DNA of 64,000 nucleotides from Dokdonella sp041395345 (GTDB lineage: Bacteria > Pseudomonadota > Gammaproteobacteria > Xanthomonadales > Rhodanobacteraceae): the NCBI RefSeq assembly GCF_041395345.1, contig NZ_JAWLAR010000021.1, positions 1 through 64,000 of the forward strand. The letters run 5' to 3'. Both the position numbers and the translations under genes were made by a program. Each line of letters starts with the position of its first letter. Position 1 is the stretch's first letter. The notes beneath the pieces are model-generated. The model was given only the letters and a program-made list of their open reading frames with translations. It was not told where the DNA came from and did not search any database. This document shows, piece by piece, positions 56,334 to 64,000 of this stretch.

Positions 56334-57152
56334 ATGGGAAATCCACGACGCGCCGCAGGGACCTACGGACACACGGTCAAGGAGGACAATCCGCAGTTCG
56401 TCACTTCGGTGGCCCGCGCATTCTCGATCCTGCGCTGCTTCGAGCACGGCGAGCAGTACCTGGGCAACCAGGACATCGTGCGACGCACCGAGCTGCCCAA
56501 GCCCACGGTGTCGCGCATGACCTTTACGCTCTCGGCGCTGGGCTACCTCGAATACTCGCCGCAGCTGGAAAAGTACTCGCTCGGTCCAGGCGTTCTTTCG
56601 CTCGGCCATGCCTTTATGAAGACCCACGACGTCGTCACGATTGCGCAGCCGTTGATGCGCGAACTGGCCGAGTACACGCAAGCGGCGGTCATGCTCGGCG
56701 CCGCCGACGGCATGCGCATGGTGGTGCTAGAAGTCTGCCAGGGCGATGCGACGTTTCACCTCAAGCTGGATCCGGGTGCGCGCGTGCCGCACGGCACGAC
56801 GGCACTCGGGCGTGCCGACCTGGCTGCGCGTCCGCAGGAGCTTTTCGATCAGCACCTGCTCACGATCGAACAGGACTGCGAACCCAGCCTGTGGCCGAAG
56901 ATTCGCGCAGGAATCGTGCGCGCCCGGCAGGACTACGAGAACTACGGGTTCTGCTTCTCGCTGGGCGACTGGAACCCCGACGTATTTGCCGTTGGCGTGC
57001 CGATGGTATCGGCCGATCGCAGCCGCATCCTGGCCTTCAACTGCAGTGGCCGCCTGTCGGTGATGACGCGCGACAAGCTGATCCACGATTTCGGACCGAA
57101 ACTGGTTGCGTTGCGCAATACCGTATTTGAGCGGACTGATGGGCGATTCTGA
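56334..57152 (+). CDS. IclR-family transcription regulator
   Basis: 272 aa. N-terminal winged helix (SVARAFSILRCFEHGEQYLG, then TELPKPTVSRMTFTLSALGY) and C-terminal GAF-like effector domain (GADGMRMVVLEVCQG-type, ALGRADLAARP, NYGFCFSLGDWNPDVFAVGV). It lies 20 bp after ACAD D and probably controls the divergent operons through the GGAAC/GTTCCG repeats at 55023-55047. The effector may be a CoA ester or free acid of the pathway. Confidence 0.92.
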   Translation: MGNPRRAAGTYGHTVKEDNPQFVTSVARAFSILRCFEHGEQYLGNQDIVRRTELPKPTVSRMTFTLSALGYLEYSPQLEKYSLGPGVLSLGHAFMKTHDVVTIAQPLMRELAEYTQAAVMLGAADGMRMVVLEVCQGDATFHLKLDPGARVPHGTTALGRADLAARPQELFDQHLLTIEQDCEPSLWPKIRAGIVRARQDYENYGFCFSLGDWNPDVFAVGVPMVSADRSRILAFNCSGRLSVMTRDKLIHDFGPKLVALRNTVFERTDGRF

Positions 57153-57202
57153 TTCTTCCGGCCCCGTCGCCGCCAGTGGGACATGCATGTTCAAGGACAG
57201 CC

Positions 57203-58198
57203 ATGAAAGCCATCATCTGTGACAACTGGGGTGCTCCGTCATCCCTTCAACTGCGCGACATGCCTTCACCCGAACCGGGACCGAAACAGGTGCTGCTGCG
57301 CGTGCATGTCGCGGCCGTCAACTTCCCGGACGCCCTGATCGTCGCCGGCAAGTACCAGTTCCGACCCGAGTTTCCGTTTTCTCCGGGTGGCGAAATGGCC
57401 GGCGAAATCATCGCTGTCGGCAGCGAGGTCAGACATCTGGCCGTTGGCGACAAGGTGGTCGGTCTCGGCAGCCACGGCGCTTACGCCCAGGAAGCCGTCG
57501 TCGATGCCACCCATGTGGTGCCGCTACCCAAAGGCATCAGCGATGCCGATCTGGAACTCGCCGGCAGTTTCGTGCTGACCTATGGCACTTCGCTGCACGC
57601 GCTGAAAGATCGAGCCGAGGCAAGGGCGGGCGAAACCCTGCTTGTGCTTGGGGCCGGCGGCGGTGTGGGCCTGGCGGCCGTGGAAATCGGAAAGCTGATG
57701 GGCTTGCGCGTGATCGCTGCGGCCTCCAGCCGGGCAAAGCGTGATGCCGCTGTTGCACGCGGTGCCGACGAAGTCATCGATTATTCCAGTGAAGACCTGC
57801 GCGAGCGCATAAAGGCGCTGACCGAAGGCAAGGGTGTCGACATCGTGTACGACCCGGTGGGCGGCGACTTCGCCGAACCGGCCCTGCGCAGTGTCGGTTG
57901 GCGGGGTCGCTACCTGGTGGTCGGCTTTGCAGCCGGCGACATTCCGAAGATTCCGATCAATCTGCTGCTGCTCAAGGGCAGCTCGCTGGTTGGCGTGTTC
58001 TGGGGTGAGTTCGTGCGTCGCGAGCCGAAGGTCAATGCCGCCAACATGGCGCAGCTGTTCGCCTGGCTCAACGAGCGCAAGATCAATCCCTTGATCTCGA
58101 AGCGTTATCCATTGTCACAGGCACCCGCAGCCCTGGATGCGCTGCTGGCGCGTGAAGCGGTTGGCAAGCTTGTGATCTTGCCGCAACAGGTCGACTGA
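57203..58198 (+). CDS. NADPH:quinone oxidoreductase family protein (MDR)
   Basis: 331 aa from the ATG at 57203 (MKAIICDNWGAPSSLQLRDM). Medium-chain dehydrogenase/reductase without zinc ligands. It has a GroES-like N-terminal domain and a nucleotide motif LVLGAGGGVGLAAVEIGKLM, followed by RAKRDAAVARGADEVIDYSS. It is close to zinc-free quinone oxidoreductases and enoyl reductases; in this locus it may reduce an enone or enoyl-CoA. Confidence 0.9.
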   Translation: MKAIICDNWGAPSSLQLRDMPSPEPGPKQVLLRVHVAAVNFPDALIVAGKYQFRPEFPFSPGGEMAGEIIAVGSEVRHLAVGDKVVGLGSHGAYAQEAVVDATHVVPLPKGISDADLELAGSFVLTYGTSLHALKDRAEARAGETLLVLGAGGGVGLAAVEIGKLMGLRVIAAASSRAKRDAAVARGADEVIDYSSEDLRERIKALTEGKGVDIVYDPVGGDFAEPALRSVGWRGRYLVVGFAAGDIPKIPINLLLLKGSSLVGVFWGEFVRREPKVNAANMAQLFAWLNERKINPLISKRYPLSQAPAALDALLAREAVGKLVILPQQVD

Positions 58199-58251
58199 GT
58201 CCCCATGCAGGGGTCAACGTCATCAAGCACGACGGGAGGGCAGCGCCAACC

Positions 58252-59898
58252 ATGAATCTCAGCCACTGGCCGCCGGGTCTGTCGAAACACATCGAGCTGC
58301 CCGCCACGTCACTCTGCTACAACCTCGAAGTGTCGGCGCGGCGCTATCCGAATCGCGCGGCAACGCTGTACTACGGCGGCGAACTGAGCTACGCCGACCT
58401 GAAGTCGGAGGTCGACTGTCTTGCCGGTTACCTGCAGCAGCACTGCGGCGTGCGCAGGGGTGACCGCGTTGCGTTGTACATGCAGAACTGTCCGCAATTC
58501 ATCATCGCCATGCACGCGATCCTGCGTGCCGATGCGATGGTCGTGCCGATCAACACGATGAACCTGGGCAAGGAAGTCGCACACATCGTGCGCGACAGCG
58601 GCAGCAAGGTCGCGATTTTCGGTCAGGAGCTGGCAGGGAACATCGCGCCGCTGCTGGGCGCGGAACTCGCCCATGGCATCGTCGCCACCTATTCCGACTA
58701 CATTGATCCTCGGACGGATCTGCCGCTGCCGGATATTGTCAGTGCGGCGGCGATGGAGATTCAGGGCGCAGCAGCATGGCGTAGCGTGGTCGATGCGGGG
58801 TGTATGCCTGATCCCGCACTTGCTGGTCCCGATGATCTGGCCGTGATGCCGTATACCTCGGGCACGACGGGTGCGCCGAAGGGCTGCATCCATACCCACC
58901 GCAGCGTCATGCACACGACCATCGGAGGCCCCGAGTGGGTCGACATTCCCAAGGAGTGCATGGTGCTTGCCGCCCTGCCGATGTTCCACGTGACCGGCAT
59001 GCAGAACGGTGTGACATCGCCGATCTATGGGGGTGTCAGCATCGTCGTCATGACGCGCTGGGACAAGCGCTGCGCAGCCATGCTGATCGAGCGGTTCCGG
59101 GTAACCACCTGGACGGCCATACCGACGATGCTGTTCGACTTCCTCAACCAGCCGGATCTCGACCAGCGCGATCTCTCCTCGCTGACTTGCCTGACCGGCG
59201 GCGGTGCGGCCATGCCCAAGGCCGTGGCCGAGCGCATTCATGCTCTATGGGGCATCCACTACATCGAAGGCTACGGTCTGTCCGAAACAATGGCGCCGAC
59301 GCACCTCAACCCGAGACACCGGCCCAAGGCCCAGTGTCTCGGTTTGCCGATCTTCGATGTCCATGCTCTGGTTGTCGATATCGATACGCTGGAGCCGATG
59401 CCGGTGGGCGAAACGGGCGAAATTCTCGTTGACGGTCCACAGGTATTTCGCGGCTATCACGAGGATGCGGAACGTACGGCTGCCGCCTTCGTCGACATCG
59501 AAGGGCGTCGGTATTTTCGAACCGGGGATCTCGGCTACGTTGACGATGAAGGCTATTTCTTCATGGTCGATCGACTCAAGCGCATGATCAACGCATCGGG
59601 CTTCAAGGTCTGGCCGGCCGAAGTGGAGTCCTACCTCTACGCCCATCCCGCCGTGCTTGAAGCCTGCGTGATTGCCTACTGCGACGCCCATCGCGGCGAA
59701 AGCGTCAAGGCGCTGGTCGTGCGACGACCCGGACAGGAGGTCGATGCGGAGGGCCTGATTGCCTGGTCGCGCGAGCAGATGGCTGCGTACAAGGTTCCGC
59801 ATGTGGTCGAGTTCGTCGACAGCCTGCCGAAGAATGCCGCTGGCAAGATGCTGTGGCGCGTGCTGCAAGAGAAGGAGTTGGCAAAAGCTGCGACATGA
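58252..59898 (+). CDS. AMP-forming acyl-CoA synthetase
   Basis: 548 aa, ANL superfamily. P-loop motif MPYTSGTTGAPKGCIHTHR, A5 motif IEGYGLSETMAPTHL, A7 YFRTGDLGYVDDEGY, hinge DRLKRMINASGFKVWPAEVE, and A10 lysine in LPKNAAGKMLWR. It activates a carboxylic acid to its CoA thioester at the cost of ATP, the entry step of the pathway. It resembles medium/long-chain fatty-acid ligases. The start at 58252 is 54 bp after the reductase; an AGGG lies upstream. Confidence 0.94.
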   Translation: MNLSHWPPGLSKHIELPATSLCYNLEVSARRYPNRAATLYYGGELSYADLKSEVDCLAGYLQQHCGVRRGDRVALYMQNCPQFIIAMHAILRADAMVVPINTMNLGKEVAHIVRDSGSKVAIFGQELAGNIAPLLGAELAHGIVATYSDYIDPRTDLPLPDIVSAAAMEIQGAAAWRSVVDAGCMPDPALAGPDDLAVMPYTSGTTGAPKGCIHTHRSVMHTTIGGPEWVDIPKECMVLAALPMFHVTGMQNGVTSPIYGGVSIVVMTRWDKRCAAMLIERFRVTTWTAIPTMLFDFLNQPDLDQRDLSSLTCLTGGGAAMPKAVAERIHALWGIHYIEGYGLSETMAPTHLNPRHRPKAQCLGLPIFDVHALVVDIDTLEPMPVGETGEILVDGPQVFRGYHEDAERTAAAFVDIEGRRYFRTGDLGYVDDEGYFFMVDRLKRMINASGFKVWPAEVESYLYAHPAVLEACVIAYCDAHRGESVKALVVRRPGQEVDAEGLIAWSREQMAAYKVPHVVEFVDSLPKNAAGKMLWRVLQEKELAKAAT

Positions 59899-59902
59899 CG
59901 AC

Positions 59903-60358
59903 ATGAGCACATCAACCGACAGCGTCGAAGCCCTGCACACGCCAGATCCGGTTCCGCCCGGGTTCGAGCGCGTCAACCGCAGCAGTGCATTTTCAGAACT
60001 GCTTGGGCCGCTCTATCAGAAGCCGGATACGGCAGGTCCGGTATTCGCGATTCGTGCGCAGGCCAAACACTGCAATGCACGCGGTCAAGTCCACGGAGGC
60101 GTTCTTTGCAGTCTCGCCGATATCGCCATGGGATACAGCACCGCCTTGTCGACTAGCCCGCCGACGCCGATCGTGACAGCAAATCTCAGCATCGACTACG
60201 CCGGAAAGTCCGTACAGGGCGACTGGATCGAAGTTCGTACCGACGTCCACAAGGTCGGGCGAACACTGGCCTATGCAAATTGCTTCATCCACGTCGGCGA
60301 GTTGCGAATCGCACGGTCCAGCGCAGTCTTCAGCATCACGCCAGCGGAGCGCACATGA
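59903..60358 (+). CDS. PaaI-type hot-dog thioesterase
   Basis: 151 aa from the ATG at 59903, 5 bp after the ligase stop. Hot-dog fold with the signature ARGQVHGGVLCSLADIAMGY (helix-start HGG and catalytic D), VTANLSIDYAGKSVQGDWIE and GRTLAYANCFIH. It hydrolyses acyl-CoA and probably recycles CoA from trapped intermediates. Its stop overlaps the next ORF by 4 bp. Confidence 0.92.
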   Translation: MSTSTDSVEALHTPDPVPPGFERVNRSSAFSELLGPLYQKPDTAGPVFAIRAQAKHCNARGQVHGGVLCSLADIAMGYSTALSTSPPTPIVTANLSIDYAGKSVQGDWIEVRTDVHKVGRTLAYANCFIHVGELRIARSSAVFSITPAERT

Positions 60359-60489
60359 GCGTACGAGCGACATTCACCTGCCTCGAGGACAGCACGCGGG
60401 AAGACTGGCGGCTGATCGCCGGCGAATGCGAATCCTTGCTGCGGCGCATGATGGCGCTGCCACTGCGCACGGTCTGCGACATTGAGTAA
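60355..60489 (+). pseudogene. N-terminal remnant of an HD-domain phosphohydrolase
   Basis: 44 codons only: MSVRATFTCLEDSTREDWRL, then IAGECESLLRRMMALPLRTVCDIE and a stop. The pattern FTxxEDxTxEDW...LP is how the ~190-aa HD-domain proteins of CoA-ester gene clusters begin; the HD core that should follow is absent. The ATG overlaps the thioesterase stop, the position of such a gene in an operon. I read it as a truncated leftover, though a real small protein cannot be ruled out. Confidence 0.5.
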
Positions 60490-60585
60490 ATCGGGTGCAC
60501 TCATGCCGAACGCGCCGACCCGAGTAAACCGGGAGCCGACCGCCCCGTGCGAGCTCCCTGCCCAACCATTCAGGAGAAGTGCGTC

Positions 60586-61341
60586 ATGAATATTCCGTCA
60601 CTTGAGGGCAAGGTCGGTGCAGAGGAGTGGCAACTGCGCTGCGATCTGGCCGCCTGCTATCGACTGGTTGCGATGCATGGATGGACCGACCTCGTGTTCA
60701 CCCATATCAGTGCGCGCCTGCCCGGTGAAGGGCACCGTTTCCTGATCAATCCCTACGGCATGCTGTTCGAGGAAATCACCGCCTCGTCCCTGATCGCGGT
60801 TGACCAGGAGGGCAACCAGCTCAGCGAGTCGCCGTTCAAGGTCAACAAGGCGGGCTTTGTCATCCACAGCGCGGTCCATGCCGTGCGTGAAGACGCCCAT
60901 TGCGTGCTGCACACGCATACGCGCGCCGGCGTGGCCGTGAGTGCGCAGAAAGCCGGCATCCTGCCGATTTCACAGCAATCAACCTTCGTACTGGCTTCGC
61001 TTGGCTATCACGACTATGAGGGCGTGGCGCTGCGGGATGACGAGAAGCCGCGCCTGCAGGCTGATCTCGGCACCGCGAATTATCTCGTGTTGCGCAACCA
61101 CGGCCTGCTGACGGTCGGCAACTCGATCGCCGATGCCTTCCTCGCCATGTACCTGCTCGAGACGACTTGCCAGATCCAGATTGCTGCGCAGTCCGGGGGC
61201 GAATTGACCCGTGTGGATCCGCGCATCATCGATGGCGTCGCCGCAGCGGCACGCGAACAGACCGATGGCATCGGTGGCGCCTTCGTCTGGCCCGCCCTGC
61301 TGCGCAAGCTTGACCGGCTCGATTCCGGCTATCGCAACTGA
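60586..61341 (+). CDS. Class II aldolase/adducin family protein
   Basis: 251 aa from the ATG at 60586, preceded by AGGAGAAG. Zn-binding histidines occur in HTHTRAGVAVSAQ and RNHGLLTVG; TDLVFTHISARLPGEGHRFL is the N-terminal adducin block, and PYGMLFEEITASSL follows. Related to fuculose-phosphate aldolases and to the aldolase-like proteins found in many catabolic loci, where the reaction is often unknown (aldol cleavage or decarboxylation). Confidence 0.9.
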   Translation: MNIPSLEGKVGAEEWQLRCDLAACYRLVAMHGWTDLVFTHISARLPGEGHRFLINPYGMLFEEITASSLIAVDQEGNQLSESPFKVNKAGFVIHSAVHAVREDAHCVLHTHTRAGVAVSAQKAGILPISQQSTFVLASLGYHDYEGVALRDDEKPRLQADLGTANYLVLRNHGLLTVGNSIADAFLAMYLLETTCQIQIAAQSGGELTRVDPRIIDGVAAAAREQTDGIGGAFVWPALLRKLDRLDSGYRN

Positions 61342-61399
61342 TCCGGCTTCGAATGACGTAGACGAGACACATCGCCGAGAAATTCCACGGGGGAGAAAA

Positions 61400-62797
61400 A
61401 TGAGCAAACCAACTGCAGGCTGGCGCTGGGGACCCTTCACGATGCGTGTGCCGTTCCTGCATACGCGACTGCTCTGGCCGGAGTTCCTTCAGGGAGTGTT
61501 TGTCGCCACCGCGACCGGCCTGGCCCTGGTGCCGGTGCTCGAAGCCTACTTCGGCATGAACTTCGAACAGGCCGGCACCTGTTCGCTGTTGTACAGCCTG
61601 TTCATCGTTTCCTCCCTGCATACCTTCGGCGAACCGTATGCGCCGGGCTGGAACACGCCCGCCCTGCCGCTGGTGCTGGCCTATGTCATCGTCGGCTATC
61701 CCGATCCCATGCAGCGCTTCCAGGTGATGACCGCGTTGTCGCTGATGTTCGCCGGGCTGGTCTTCGTGCTCGGAATATCGGGGTTCGGCACGTGGTTGAT
61801 GCGCTGGCTGCCGTCGACCCTGCGTGCCGGCATCATCCTCGGAGCAGCCATTGCCGCATTCAAGAAAGTCTTTGTCGATGATGCCGAGAAATACCTGCTG
61901 CAACAGCCCATTTCGACAACGCTGGCCTGCCTGGTCTGTCTGGTCTGCGTCTTTTCGGCGCCATTCCAGAAGCTCAAGGCGAAGCACAACAGCCTGATGC
62001 TGCTTGCTGCGCTGGGCCTGCTGCCCGGATTCATCGTCGCCGCCATCGTCGGACCGCTGGTTGGCGAGGTGCACTATGACATTCAATGGGGCTGGCTGAT
62101 TCCGCCGGTTGGCGAGACCGTCGCAAAGATGTCGCCGTTCTCGATTGGCTGGCCCACTGCGACGATGTTCCTGCAGGCCATTCCACTGGTGCTGATCACC
62201 TATGTGATCCAGTTTGGCGACATCGTCACCGGTACCGAAGTATTGCGCGAGGCGCGTCCATCGCGTCTAGACGATCCGGTCGACATCAATATTCGCCGTT
62301 CCCATCTCGCACTCGGCTTCCGCAATGCGATTTCGGCGCTGGTCGCACCCTTTTTCACCACCCAGGGCATGCTCTGGACCGGCGTCCACGTGGTGATCGT
62401 GCAGCGCTGGAAGCAGGGCCCTGCAGCGATGCGCGATCTCAACAGCGGCCTGATTTCCTACTACCTGATGGGCTTGCCCTTCATCTACTTCATGCTGCCC
62501 CTGTTGACCGGACTGAAGCCGCTGCTCGGGATCGCGCTGACGCTGACTCTTGTTCTTACCGGCTTCGCCTGTGCCTACATCGCGATGGCGATTCCAAGGA
62601 CGAATGCATCGCGTGGCACAGCCCTCCTGATCGGCATGGCACTGGCCCTGTTCGAGCCATGGATCGGTCTGGCCATCGGCATCGCGGCCAGCCTGCTTCT
62701 GGTCGGCTTCGAGCGCGACGAGTCTGCTGCGGAAGCACTGCGTGGCGAGGCGCAGGCGGCCGAGCTCGAGGAATCGATTCGTGGAGCCGGCAAATGA
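61400..62797 (+). CDS. Multi-span permease of the nucleobase/SulP-like superfamily
   Basis: 465 aa with about twelve to fourteen membrane helices; start ATG 61400 with GGGGGAG upstream. Helical blocks include FLQGVFVATATGLALVPVLE, YFGMNFEQAG, VLGISGFGTWLMRWLPSTLR then AGIILGAAIAAFKKVF, and LVITYVIQFGDIVTGTEVLR. It resembles uncharacterised solute-carrier 23/26-type permeases. The likely cargo is the growth substrate of this operon, such as an organic acid. The stop overlaps the thioesterase ATG by 4 bp. Confidence 0.85.
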   Translation: MSKPTAGWRWGPFTMRVPFLHTRLLWPEFLQGVFVATATGLALVPVLEAYFGMNFEQAGTCSLLYSLFIVSSLHTFGEPYAPGWNTPALPLVLAYVIVGYPDPMQRFQVMTALSLMFAGLVFVLGISGFGTWLMRWLPSTLRAGIILGAAIAAFKKVFVDDAEKYLLQQPISTTLACLVCLVCVFSAPFQKLKAKHNSLMLLAALGLLPGFIVAAIVGPLVGEVHYDIQWGWLIPPVGETVAKMSPFSIGWPTATMFLQAIPLVLITYVIQFGDIVTGTEVLREARPSRLDDPVDINIRRSHLALGFRNAISALVAPFFTTQGMLWTGVHVVIVQRWKQGPAAMRDLNSGLISYYLMGLPFIYFMLPLLTGLKPLLGIALTLTLVLTGFACAYIAMAIPRTNASRGTALLIGMALALFEPWIGLAIGIAASLLLVGFERDESAAEALRGEAQAAELEESIRGAGK

Positions 62798-63225
62798 ATG
62801 CACGCAGCGACTTCGCGCAGTTTCGGCCTGTCACTACACGCTGGAAGGACAACGACATCTACGGTCACGTCAACAACGTCGAGTACTACAGCTATTTCGA
62901 TACGGTCATCAACAGCTATCTGATTGCCGAGGGTGGACTCGATATCCACGCCGGCGACGTGATCGGTGTCTGTGCGGAATCGCATTGCAAGTACTTCGGT
63001 GGCTTCGCCTTTCCGGAAACCATCGAGGCCGGCCTGCGCGTCGAGCATCTCGGCAACTCCAGCGTGCGCTATGGCATCGGCCTCTTCCGCGAGGGTAATG
63101 ACGAGGCCTCGGCCGTGGGCTGGTTCGTGCACGTTTTCGTGGATCGACAATCGCGCAAGGCGACGCCGATCCCCGAGCGCCTGCGCACCGCGCTCGGCGC
63201 GGTGTACCGGGATCTGCCGGCATGA
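62794..63225 (+). CDS. YbgC/4-hydroxybenzoyl-CoA-type thioesterase
   Basis: 143 aa from the ATG at 62794. The signature RWKDNDIYGHVNNVEYYSYF carries the catalytic aspartate region of the 4HBT hot-dog family; the end reads RTALGAVYRDLPA. It hydrolyses an acyl-CoA, a second thioesterase in the same operon. Overlaps both neighbours by 4 bp. Confidence 0.92.
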   Translation: MNARSDFAQFRPVTTRWKDNDIYGHVNNVEYYSYFDTVINSYLIAEGGLDIHAGDVIGVCAESHCKYFGGFAFPETIEAGLRVEHLGNSSVRYGIGLFREGNDEASAVGWFVHVFVDRQSRKATPIPERLRTALGAVYRDLPA

Positions 63226-64000
63226 GGGTTCGTGCGGCCGTACTGCGCGAGATGGGGCACGCAGGGCCGTTTGCGCACTCGAAGCCGCTCTCGGTCGAAT
63301 CGCTGACACTGTCGCCGCCCGGCAATGGCGAGATTCGCGTGCGCGTCCTGGCCGCCGGCCTCTGCCATTCCGACCTCTCCGTCATCAATGGTTCGCGTCC
63401 GCGCCCGATGCCGATGGTGATGGGTCACGAAGCGACCGGCGAAGTGGTTGAGCTCGGTGGCCATGTTCGTGATTTCGCGGTTGGCGATCGCGTCGTGTTT
63501 TCGTTCGTGCCGATGTGTGGACATTGCCTGCCCTGCGCAAGCGGTCGACCGGTCCTTTGCGAGCCCGGAGCTGCAGCGAACGCGCAAGGCCAGCTGCTCG
63601 AGAGTGCGAGCCACTGGACCGATGACTCCGGGCAGCCCCTTTTGCACCACCTCGGCGTCTCGGGTTTCGCGGAATACACCGTGGTTTCGGCGCGGTCCGC
63701 TGTTCGCATCGACGCGGACTTGCCAGCCGAAATTGCGGCGCTGTTCGGTTGTGCCGTCATGACCGGCGTGGGTGCTGTCATCAATACGGCGCGCGTGCAA
63801 TCGGGTGAAAGTGTCGCCGTGTTCGGACTCGGCGGAGTAGGTCTGTCGGCCTTGCTCGGCGCGCACGCCGCATCCGCATGGCCACTGATCGCGGTTGATG
63901 TGGTCGAAGAAAAGCTGGCGCTCGCGCGCAGGCTAGGAGCGAGCCACTGCATCAACGCCAGCCACGGAGACGCCGTTGCCGAGATTCGGGACATCACCAG
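63222..64000 (+). CDS. Zinc-dependent alcohol dehydrogenase (cut by window end)
   Basis: At least 259 residues from the ATG at 63222 (MRVRAAVLREMGHAGPFAHS); the 3' end is beyond the window. GroES fold with catalytic zinc site GLCHSDLSVING and MGHEATGEVVELG, and a structural zinc site CGHCLPCASGRPVLCE. The nucleotide fold is VAVFGLGGVGLSALLGAHAA. It is close to class III/NAD-dependent alcohol dehydrogenases and would oxidise an alcohol of the pathway. Confidence 0.92.
   Translation, partial: MRVRAAVLREMGHAGPFAHSKPLSVESLTLSPPGNGEIRVRVLAAGLCHSDLSVINGSRPRPMPMVMGHEATGEVVELGGHVRDFAVGDRVVFSFVPMCGHCLPCASGRPVLCEPGAAANAQGQLLESASHWTDDSGQPLLHHLGVSGFAEYTVVSARSAVRIDADLPAEIAALFGCAVMTGVGAVINTARVQSGESVAVFGLGGVGLSALLGAHAASAWPLIAVDVVEEKLALARRLGASHCINASHGDAVAEIRDIT

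Noticed and set aside
1..64000. CRISPR array or defence system
   Set aside because: I found no regularly spaced direct repeats and no cas, restriction-modification or toxin-antitoxin genes that I can recognise.

Overview
The window looks like a high-GC gammaproteobacterial chromosome, most likely of the order Lysobacterales (Xanthomonadales). Three things point there. The first is the block engB / cytochrome c4 - dsbA - dsbA - endonuclease. The second is the style of the intergenic inverted repeats. The third is the mix of denitrification and cbb3-oxidase genes. The genus cannot be named from sequence alone.

Layout. (1) 1-7774 is the end of an integrated genomic island. An overlapping minus-strand operon (xis remnant, tyrosine integrase, 79-aa ORF, HD-domain protein) is interrupted at its 5' end by a complete IS21-family element (about 2397-4929). 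A second, much larger tyrosine recombinase follows, split by a frameshift. The island ends in the 3' half of a tRNA-Arg(CCG) gene (7725-7774), the expected attR scar. (2) 8054-24219 is a low-oxygen/denitrification region: an outer-membrane protein, hemN, fnr, ccoS/ccoI/short ccoH-like/ccoG, ccoP/Q/O/N, then a copper nitrite reductase with a fused cytochrome c, nirV and a Sco protein. Perfect FNR boxes precede hemN, ccoN and nirK. A ~700-bp intergenic inverted repeat separates ccoNOQP from ccoGHIS. (3) 24673-32962 is housekeeping: DUF1328, lytic transglycosylase, rsmC-rsuA-DUF1415, a diguanylate cyclase and an endonuclease/phosphatase. (4) 33028-38071 holds two dsbA genes, cytochrome c4, engB, gshA and a DUF1761 protein. 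(5) 38287-64000 is a large CoA-ester catabolic locus with an AraC regulator and a TonB-dependent receptor. Its minus-strand operon runs comB, phosphotransferase, hydrolase, fadB-like, thiolase, ACAD, MaoC, ACAD, ACAD, SDR, SDR. A divergent plus-strand operon runs ACAD, IclR, quinone reductase, CoA ligase, thioesterase, HD remnant, aldolase, permease, thioesterase, alcohol dehydrogenase.

How it works together. FNR (10880-11626) probably drives hemN, ccoNOQP and nirK under low oxygen, and CcoG/CcoI/CcoS/Sco serve copper and haem assembly of the oxidase. In the catabolic locus an acid is imported, activated by the ligase and oxidised by several ACADs, hydratases and dehydrogenases. The free-standing phosphotransferase beside an ACAD11/LvaC-type dehydrogenase suggests a 4-hydroxyacyl-CoA route. 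IclR probably acts at an operator found at 55023-55047.

Main caveat: between about 32.90 and 51.43 kb every gene, including the normally essential engB, is broken by many +/-1 shifts, while both flanks are clean. The simplest reading is poor consensus sequence, so coordinates and residues in that stretch are approximate. The 24220-24672, 24844-25225, 31678-32108 and 41887-42245 gaps hold no gene that I can support.
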